Positions 32,872 to 38,172 of a stretch of DNA of 38,172 bases are shown piece by piece. The notes beneath the pieces are model-generated. The model did no database searches. It was not told the DNA's origin and worked only from the letters and a program-made list of their open reading frames with translations. Position 1 is the stretch's first letter; each line of letters opens with the position of its first letter. A program made the translations under genes and the position numbers. Source of the stretch: Candidatus Hodarchaeota archaeon (GTDB lineage: Archaea; Asgardarchaeota; Heimdallarchaeia; Hodarchaeales; Hodarchaeaceae); the NCBI GenBank assembly GCA_016839625.1, contig JAEOTY010000026.1, positions 1 to 38,172 of the forward strand, read 5' to 3'.

Positions 32872-33243
32872 TCAATCACAAATCTTACAATGTCCAAAAA
32901 AAGTAGTCTCAGCACTATCAATTATAATTTCTTTCTGGCTTTCAATCATTCTTAACGCATAATCAATTAATTCTTTCGATTTAAAATCTATAATTTTTCC
33001 ACAGGATGTGCATATAATGTGATGATGTGGTGACATTGTAGCTTCAAACCTTGAAACTCCCTTTATATTGACTTCCTTTATAAGACCGTTTTTCACGAGA
33101 ACTTTCAAATTTTTGTAAACGGTAGCTTTTGTTATTCTAGGTAACTTCTGCTTTACTGTTTCAAAGATTTCTTCTACAGTAGGATGATTAAGATTATCTT
33201 TGAGGAAATCTAAGATGGCCACGCGTTGATTGGTATATTTCAT
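32872..33243 (-). CDS. perR: Fur-family regulator, PerR-like
   Basis: A 123-residue Fur-family repressor. The winged helix is in TNQRVAILDFLKDNLNHPTV and ITKATVYKNLKVLVKNGLI. The metal site follows as MSPHHHIICTSCGKIIDF, with a structural zinc pair CxxC there and a second CKIC at the end. Its divergent neighbour is catalase, the classic PerR target, so peroxide sensing is the best guess; Fur or Zur cannot be excluded by motif. The ATG at 33243 follows AGGTGAT. The 273-base gap to catalase holds the shared control region. Confidence 0.85.
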   Translation of the reverse strand: MKYTNQRVAILDFLKDNLNHPTVEEIFETVKQKLPRITKATVYKNLKVLVKNGLIKEVNIKGVSRFEATMSPHHHIICTSCGKIIDFKSKELIDYALRMIESQKEIIIDSAETTFFGHCKICD

Positions 33244-33255
33244 TCGTAAAATCAC

Positions 33256-33528
33256 CTGAAAAGCTGATCTATACTGATTTTGATAATTTTGAGGGCGTTG
33301 GAAAAGACTTTACTATTAATTACTAATTGATTTTGGTATAAAGTAAGCTAAAAGTTGTCTAAATTGATTTGATATCAAAACTGGATGGACTTAGAATATC
33401 AATTAATATAGTTTTCCTATTAACACAAAGTATTTAATAATAATGGTTTTCACAAAATTATTAAATTGGATAATGATATCGAATTTGTATTCAACAAATG
33501 TATCGTATAACTAAAGGAAAAATTCAAG
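33256..33528. promoter_or_regulatory. Divergent perR-catalase control region
   Basis: An AT-rich stretch between the divergent regulator and catalase. It contains the perfect 12-base palindrome TTTGATATCAAA (33367-33378), and related pieces (GATATC near 33475-33480, ATATCAATTAATAT near 33395). TATA-like AGTATTTAATAAT lies near 33430-33442 for catalase. The palindrome is a candidate PerR box, but it does not match the bacterial Per consensus exactly. Confidence 0.5.
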
Positions 33529-34977
33529 ATGAAGGATAAAAAAGAAAAAAGATTAACAACAACTGCAGGAAATCCAGTGGCAGATAACCAGAACTCACTA
33601 ACCGCTGGGCCAAGAGGTCCTGTTCTTATACAGGATTACCAATTAATTGAGAAACTCGCACACCAAAACAGGGAGAGAATTCCTGAACGAGTAGTACATG
33701 CCAAGGGATGGGGTGCCTTCGGTACCCTCACTGTGACTCATGATATCACAAAATATACCAAAGCCAATATTTTCAGTGAAATCGGTAAGAAAACCGATAT
33801 GCTAGCCCGATTTTCTACTGTTGCTGGTGAAAAGGGGGCTGCTGATGCCGAGAGAGACGTTCGCGGCTTTGCGTTAAAATTCTACACTGATGAAGGAAAT
33901 TGGGATCTGGTTGGTAACAACACCCCTGTCTTCTTCATACGAGACCCCCTGAAGTTCCCAGATTTCATTCATACACAGAAAAGGCATCCCAAGACGAATC
34001 TTCGATCTAATACCGCGGCTTGGGATTTTTGGAGCCTTTCGCCCGAAAGTTTGCACCAAGTAACCATACTCATGTCTGACAGAGGTATTCCGGTGGCTCC
34101 TATGTATATGAACGGTTATGGTTCCCACACATATAGTTTCATCAATGCAGACAATGAACGCTTCTGGGTCAAGTTCCACTTCAAAACTCAGCAGGGTCAC
34201 AAATTCTATACTAACGAGGAGGCTGCAGAGGTTATCGGAAGGACAAGGGAATCGTATCAGGAAGAGCTTTTCGGAACTATTAAGCGAGGTGAATTCCCCA
34301 AGTGGACTTTGAAGGTGCAGGTAATGTCTGAGGAAGATGCATTGAAGACTTCCTACAATCCCTTTGATCTGACAAAAGTCTGGCCTCATAGTGAGTATCC
34401 CTTGATTGAAGTTGGTGTGATGGAACTAAACAGGAATCCAGATAATTACTTCACAGATATTGAGCAGGCTGCATTCTCCCCCTCAAATATTGTACCTGGA
34501 ATTAGCTTCTCCCCTGATAAGATGTTGCAGGCAAGAATCTTCTCTTATACAGATGCACACAGATACCGACTTGGTACACATTATGAGTCACTACCTGTGA
34601 ATAGGCCGAAAAGTGGAGTCGCACACTACCATAAAGATGGTCAAATGAGATTCTTTGATAATTTCAAGCAGAATCCAGACGCCTATTATGAACCCAATTC
34701 CTTCGGAGGCCCTCAAGAGAACTCTATGTATGCAGAACCTCCCCTCAAGATCTCAGGAGATGCTGATCGATATAATCATCGAGAGGGTAATGATGATTAT
34801 GGCCAACCTCGAGCACTTTTCAATCTGTTCAATGATAAGCAGAAGGCGAGGCTATTTAGTAACATTGCTGCATCCATGGCTGGAGTTCCTGAACACATTA
34901 TCAAAAGACAATTAGAGCACTTTGACAAGGTAGATCCTGCTTATGGAGAAGGGGTCAAGAAAGCCCTTGGTATGTAG
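33529..34977 (+). CDS. katA: Monofunctional haem catalase
   Basis: A 482-residue clade 3-type small-subunit catalase that turns hydrogen peroxide into water and oxygen. The distal catalytic His57 is in [18 protein letters not shown], the partner Asn130 in [18 protein letters not shown], and the proximal haem-ligand Tyr in [15 protein letters not shown]. Length is normal for the family and the frame is intact. Base and codon choice are clearly richer in G and C (frequent CCC, CTC, AAG, GAG) than in the LRR and VTC-like genes next to it, which suggests a fairly recent transfer, probably from bacteria. It is divergent from the PerR-like gene. Confidence 0.97.
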   Translation: MKDKKEKRLTTTAGNPVADNQNSLTAGPRGPVLIQDYQLIEKLAHQNRERIPERVVHAKGWGAFGTLTVTHDITKYTKANIFSEIGKKTDMLARFSTVAGEKGAADAERDVRGFALKFYTDEGNWDLVGNNTPVFFIRDPLKFPDFIHTQKRHPKTNLRSNTAAWDFWSLSPESLHQVTILMSDRGIPVAPMYMNGYGSHTYSFINADNERFWVKFHFKTQQGHKFYTNEEAAEVIGRTRESYQEELFGTIKRGEFPKWTLKVQVMSEEDALKTSYNPFDLTKVWPHSEYPLIEVGVMELNRNPDNYFTDIEQAAFSPSNIVPGISFSPDKMLQARIFSYTDAHRYRLGTHYESLPVNRPKSGVAHYHKDGQMRFFDNFKQNPDAYYEPNSFGGPQENSMYAEPPLKISGDADRYNHREGNDDYGQPRALFNLFNDKQKARLFSNIAASMAGVPEHIIKRQLEHFDKVDPAYGEGVKKALGM

Positions 34978-35131
34978 ATTTGATTACTATACCAATTGTC
35001 CATATTCGGGGTAAGAATTGGTTGTATTTTAACCAAAAATCACCCTTTCTTTTTCCCGATTGTATAGAGAAAAAGCTTCTTTAGAAGTTCCATTCTAATG
35101 AAAACCTGTACACAGAAATTTCAGCTTCTCA

Positions 35132-36256
35132 TTAATTCTTTTCATTCTGATTCTTTTTAATTTGAGTAAGAATCTCATTCCACTGATCCAAGTGATAAAG
35201 AGGTTCAAACTCAATACAATTTTGAGTGTGATCTAGATTTTCCCATCCATGATCAACAGCATCTTTAAGTCGTCTGATCGCGGCGTTAGCATTGCCCAAT
35301 GTCGAGTGTGCACGGGCAGCGAGATAATAAAACCATACTGGCACGTTTCCCTTGTTAAATGCTTCCTCAAACAGTTCGGTACTGCCTTTAAAGTCCTTAA
35401 TCCAGAAGAATCTCATTCCTAGTTCAGCAAGATGTTCCGCTTCATCAAACATACACGAATACAAGATGTAGTCTGTTTTTTTGGTGAATCCAACCTTTCG
35501 TGCTACCCCAATGGATCCATAGTTATGATCCTCACAATGCCATCCGACGGTAAGAAAACCAGCTTTGAAGCTGAATTCAACCGCTGCAGCAGCTGTGATC
35601 GAAGCGAACCCCTTTCTTCGATATTTTTCGCTGGTAAAGATTCCAATCTCACATCGATCCCCTGAAGCACAGTCTGCATTACTCCATGAAATGATTTTGC
35701 CCTTATGTACCATACAAGCGCCAAAACCACGCTTAATCATTGATTCTAAACCAGTTCCAACCCAATCCTTCACATCGTCCTCGAAAGTATATTTTTCTAG
35801 CTCCAAAGTATTATTTATTTGTTTTATTTCATAATCCTTAGGTATTTTTGTTTTCCAATCATATAATCGTGTTCCTTTAGTAATAGTGAAATGGTTACGT
35901 ATGATTTCGAATGGTTCTCTGGTAGGAAATAGTGTTCCAAACTTTGGTATCCAATCTTCTGTTGTGTAAAAGAAAAAATTCTCACACCCTTCGTAAAAGG
36001 GAAAATATTTCGTGTCTATAAACTTTAAGATTAAATCACGTAAATCAGTGTTAAAAATCTCATTATTTGGATCACCTGCGAGGAAATAACCCTCGGTTGA
36101 AAGCAACAGTGCACTCTTGGGAGAAATGAGGTCATCAACCCAAATTCTACCATCCGAATCACCTTCTATTAATGAATTTATTACTACCTGATAGCTAAAT
36201 GGTATAAAAATATTTTCAGCTTTCTTAAAGTCTGATTTTGCCAATTCTTCTATCAT
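35132..36256 (-). CDS. GNAT-family acetyltransferase with helical C-terminal region
   Basis: A 374-residue protein. The middle third is a GNAT domain: EIGIFTSEKYRRKGFAS is the acetyl-CoA pyrophosphate loop, followed by VGWHCEDHNYGSIGVARKVGF, as in the YokL/ZinT-like GNAT group (PF12746 type). About 90 C-terminal residues form helices like TPR repeats (FYYLAARAHSTLGNANAAIR). I place the start at 36256, after AAGGTAG; the frame is open to 36394 but the extra 46 residues are low-complexity and overlap the helicase gene. Substrate unknown. Confidence 0.8.
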   Translation of the reverse strand: MIEELAKSDFKKAENIFIPFSYQVVINSLIEGDSDGRIWVDDLISPKSALLLSTEGYFLAGDPNNEIFNTDLRDLILKFIDTKYFPFYEGCENFFFYTTEDWIPKFGTLFPTREPFEIIRNHFTITKGTRLYDWKTKIPKDYEIKQINNTLELEKYTFEDDVKDWVGTGLESMIKRGFGACMVHKGKIISWSNADCASGDRCEIGIFTSEKYRRKGFASITAAAAVEFSFKAGFLTVGWHCEDHNYGSIGVARKVGFTKKTDYILYSCMFDEAEHLAELGMRFFWIKDFKGSTELFEEAFNKGNVPVWFYYLAARAHSTLGNANAAIRRLKDAVDHGWENLDHTQNCIEFEPLYHLDQWNEILTQIKKNQNEKN

Positions 36257-36384
36257 AATAACTACCTTACGATTTGCAAAGGAATTAAAACAATCTAAAA
36301 TCAAAAATAATCGAAAAATAATCATAAAAAAAGGGTATGGATAATGGCAAATGTGAGAGATAATACTCTCTTTCGAGTCATTAG

Positions 36385-38172
36385 CTATTGCCACGAACTA
36401 ATTCGGTCTGCTTTTTCCATAAACCTTGCAGATAAGCTCTTCGTACGAGCTTGCAAAAGAACGTGGCGTCCTTCTAAGGTTCGTGTATAAATTAACTCCA
36501 TATTCCCGACGTATTTACCCCAATTTTTACTAAATTCCTGTGCATATTCCTTATTGGTTGCCAAGATAGAAGGAAGGCTTAAATAATCCTGTCGCCTGAA
36601 AATTCTCCCCCAGATGGATTTACGTTTCAAAAGATAACGGGGGTTTTCAATCGGACTAAGTAGTTCCTCAAGGGCATCGAGAAAAATCGACTCTTCTCTC
36701 TTGGTACAATTTTGGATATAACATCTAACTGCTCCCAGGTATATCTCGTCTTTTTCGGTTTTAATTTTGATTTCTTTATAACGGGTAAGGATTTTCCCAG
36801 TATTACAGAGGGATAACAACAATGCTGTCGCAACCTGATTCATGCTACCTTTCAAAGGACCATGTCTCAAAAAAAGCCACATAGCTTTGAAAAAATATGG
36901 TAGAAAGATCAAAAATCCGAGAAAAAAGCCAAAGAGTAAAATAAGTACAAGAATCTCCCACCCTCCATCGAATCGTACAGTACGTAATCCCCGAAGGTAG
37001 AGTGCGAGAAAAATTAACGAGGTCATGATTCCTTGCCAAAAAATCGCGGCAATGGTATTCATAAAGACATAAAAGCGGGGTAGACTTGATGGGCTTGCTC
37101 TGACTCCCTGTAATAATTTATAGCCTTTATTTGATCGTAAGGCTTCTTCCCAGTCCTCAACCATCTTTTCTCGGTTAATAGCCATTGTCTTGGTCAAATG
37201 GTTATAGTTTTTTATTTTGTTGGCAGTAATAGGCGGTTTTTGAATATTTAGACGTTCAAGGCCGTTTGAAATAATAGGTCTATCAAAAGCAACCCCAAGA
37301 AATCCATTGAATCGTCGTTGTAGGGTATGAAAATCACCTCCAATAGCATTTTGATCAGGAAGGAATCCAAGTCTAGCTGTCAACGCTGGTAAATCTAAAC
37401 ATACTAGATGCCAAATATTGGCGGTTTTCGGGGGATTAGTGGGATCAATTCTTATAGCTCTGCCGCGCATTTGATTACTCAACATATAAGAACCCACAAA
37501 AGAAGCTAGTATAAGAGAGTTGATTGAAGGAGCATCCCATCCCTCCCCTAGGAGCGAGGTTGTCCCCACTAAGACGTTTAGCCCTCCTTCCGTGAATAAT
37601 CGGGTAATAACTTCAACACGTTTCTTTTTATCAACAGTCTTAAACTTAATTCTAAGATAATTGGGATCATGCTTTAATTCTGTAATCGTTAATCGATCCA
37701 AAAGGAGGTTCTCATCCTCAATGATCTGATTAAATAAAAATTGGCTTATTTTGGGAATGATTATAATAGATCCAGTCAACACTCCCAATTTTGGTTTCTT
37801 CATTCTTCTTTGATCCGATTTTAGGTAGCGTCTTATTTCTTCAAAGATGGGAATTACTCCTATCTTGTTGATCACTACCTCATCCTCAGGAGTCTTAGAT
37901 AAGTATTCTTTTCGAATATAATCTGTTAAAATGACCTGCCTTAACGAACCTCTAAGATGGGTTGACTCTAAAGCCACAATTTCAACTATACTCTTTAGTT
38001 TCGATAGACTTTGTTTTAAAATACGTTCTATCTCTTCCGCACCCGCTAAGTATACTTTTCTTCGTTCAACCGCGCCCAGAGTTTTCAGTTGATCGTGGAT
38101 CTGGAGTAGAAAAGGGGGAAGGTCGTCTATGGAAGGATAGGAATCAAATATCAGACCCGTAAATAGAATCTC
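36385..38172 (-). CDS. SF2 DEAD/DEAH-type helicase with membrane helices, 5'-truncated by window
   Basis: The C-terminal 595 codons of a larger gene; the frame is open without a stop to the window edge, so the N-terminus is outside. The second RecA-like domain is seen: KPKLGVLTGS (motif IV area), GTTSLLGEGWDAPS (motif V, about 37530-37566) and QMRGRAIR (motif VI, about 37450-37472). The first RecA domain with Walker A and DExx is not included except its end. Two hydrophobic helices follow (about 36987-37050 and 36862-36951), then ~150 soluble residues. A helicase with membrane helices is unusual. The stop is 128 bases from the acetyltransferase start. Confidence 0.85.
   Translation of the reverse strand, partial: EILFTGLIFDSYPSIDDLPPFLLQIHDQLKTLGAVERRKVYLAGAEEIERILKQSLSKLKSIVEIVALESTHLRGSLRQVILTDYIRKEYLSKTPEDEVVINKIGVIPIFEEIRRYLKSDQRRMKKPKLGVLTGSIIIIPKISQFLFNQIIEDENLLLDRLTITELKHDPNYLRIKFKTVDKKKRVEVITRLFTEGGLNVLVGTTSLLGEGWDAPSINSLILASFVGSYMLSNQMRGRAIRIDPTNPPKTANIWHLVCLDLPALTARLGFLPDQNAIGGDFHTLQRRFNGFLGVAFDRPIISNGLERLNIQKPPITANKIKNYNHLTKTMAINREKMVEDWEEALRSNKGYKLLQGVRASPSSLPRFYVFMNTIAAIFWQGIMTSLIFLALYLRGLRTVRFDGGWEILVLILLFGFFLGFLIFLPYFFKAMWLFLRHGPLKGSMNQVATALLLSLCNTGKILTRYKEIKIKTEKDEIYLGAVRCYIQNCTKREESIFLDALEELLSPIENPRYLLKRKSIWGRIFRRQDYLSLPSILATNKEYAQEFSKNWGKYVGNMELIYTRTLEGRHVLLQARTKSLSARFMEKADRISSWQ

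Noticed and set aside
33874-34389. A 171-codon open frame antisense to catalase
   Set aside because: It lies wholly within a clear catalase gene, has no expression signals, and its sequence is a mirror of the coding strand.
35432-35834. Open frames opposite the GNAT gene
   Set aside because: They overlap the acetyltransferase domain completely and show no family pattern.
1-38172. tRNA, rRNA, CRISPR or insertion sequence
   Set aside because: I searched by eye for tRNA arms, regularly spaced repeats, and transposase or integrase motifs and saw none; a short or divergent tRNA could still be missed.

Overview
The window looks like a chromosomal segment of an Asgard-type archaeon, probably from or near the Heimdallarchaeia. 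This placement is inferred from gene content, not from a phylogeny. The supporting features are a Rab/Ras-like small GTPase, a longin-like domain protein, two long leucine-rich-repeat proteins, a SOSS-B/hSSB1-like single-OB-fold protein with an RG/Y-rich tail, and a surface protein ending in a PGF-CTERM-like anchor. Translation and transcription signals are archaeal: GGTGA or GGAGG Shine-Dalgarno sites, TATA boxes about 25-30 bases before several start codons, and some leaderless genes. The DNA is AT-rich, the genes are short operons on both strands, and no tRNA, rRNA, CRISPR array, transposase or phage gene was recognised.

Layout. 1-6000: two 7-TM proteins, a NapH-like membrane ferredoxin, a TetR/6-TM protein/flavodoxin operon with a palindromic operator, a rubrerythrin-like diiron protein, and a longin-like plus 7-TM gene pair. 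6000-12600: surface Asp-box protein, SagB-type nitroreductase, a lysine/glutamate-rich helix protein, flavin reductase, a DinB/YhhN/zinc-finger operon, and an O-methyltransferase. 12600-13570: a region of gene decay holding the N-terminal part of an amidohydrolase, tandem palindromes, and the C-terminal part of a ureohydrolase. 13700-16700: a histidine-bearing membrane protein pair, the OB-fold protein, an unidentified start-less remnant, and the Rab-like GTPase. 16740-20260: a HAD hydrolase pseudogene with two in-frame stops; a TetR-controlled flavodoxin-ferredoxin plus metallo-beta-lactamase operon with three copies of one operator; and more decayed coding sequence. 20260-25770: a chemoreceptor, a PadR/HAAS-RDD/HGSNAT-like operon, and an acetoacetate-decarboxylase-like gene with a small partner. 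25900-33260: a membrane esterase, an AAMDC/Mth938-like protein, two overlapping LRR genes, and, convergent to them, two proteins that look like members of the triphosphate-tunnel (CYTH/VTC) fold. 33200-38172: a PerR/Fur regulator divergent from a monofunctional catalase, a GNAT acetyltransferase, and the C-terminal part of an SF2 helicase that carries transmembrane helices and runs off the window.

Themes. Redox and oxygen defence recur: two flavodoxins, two ferredoxin proteins, rubrerythrin, flavin reductase, nitroreductase, PerR and catalase. At least five stretches between genes hold broken coding sequence, so this segment seems to be losing genes. The most interesting candidate system is the LRR-LRR / CYTH-like / VTC-like block at 27.9-32.8 kb. 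Next are the three-operator TetR regulon at 17-19.8 kb and the membrane-embedded helicase at the right edge.
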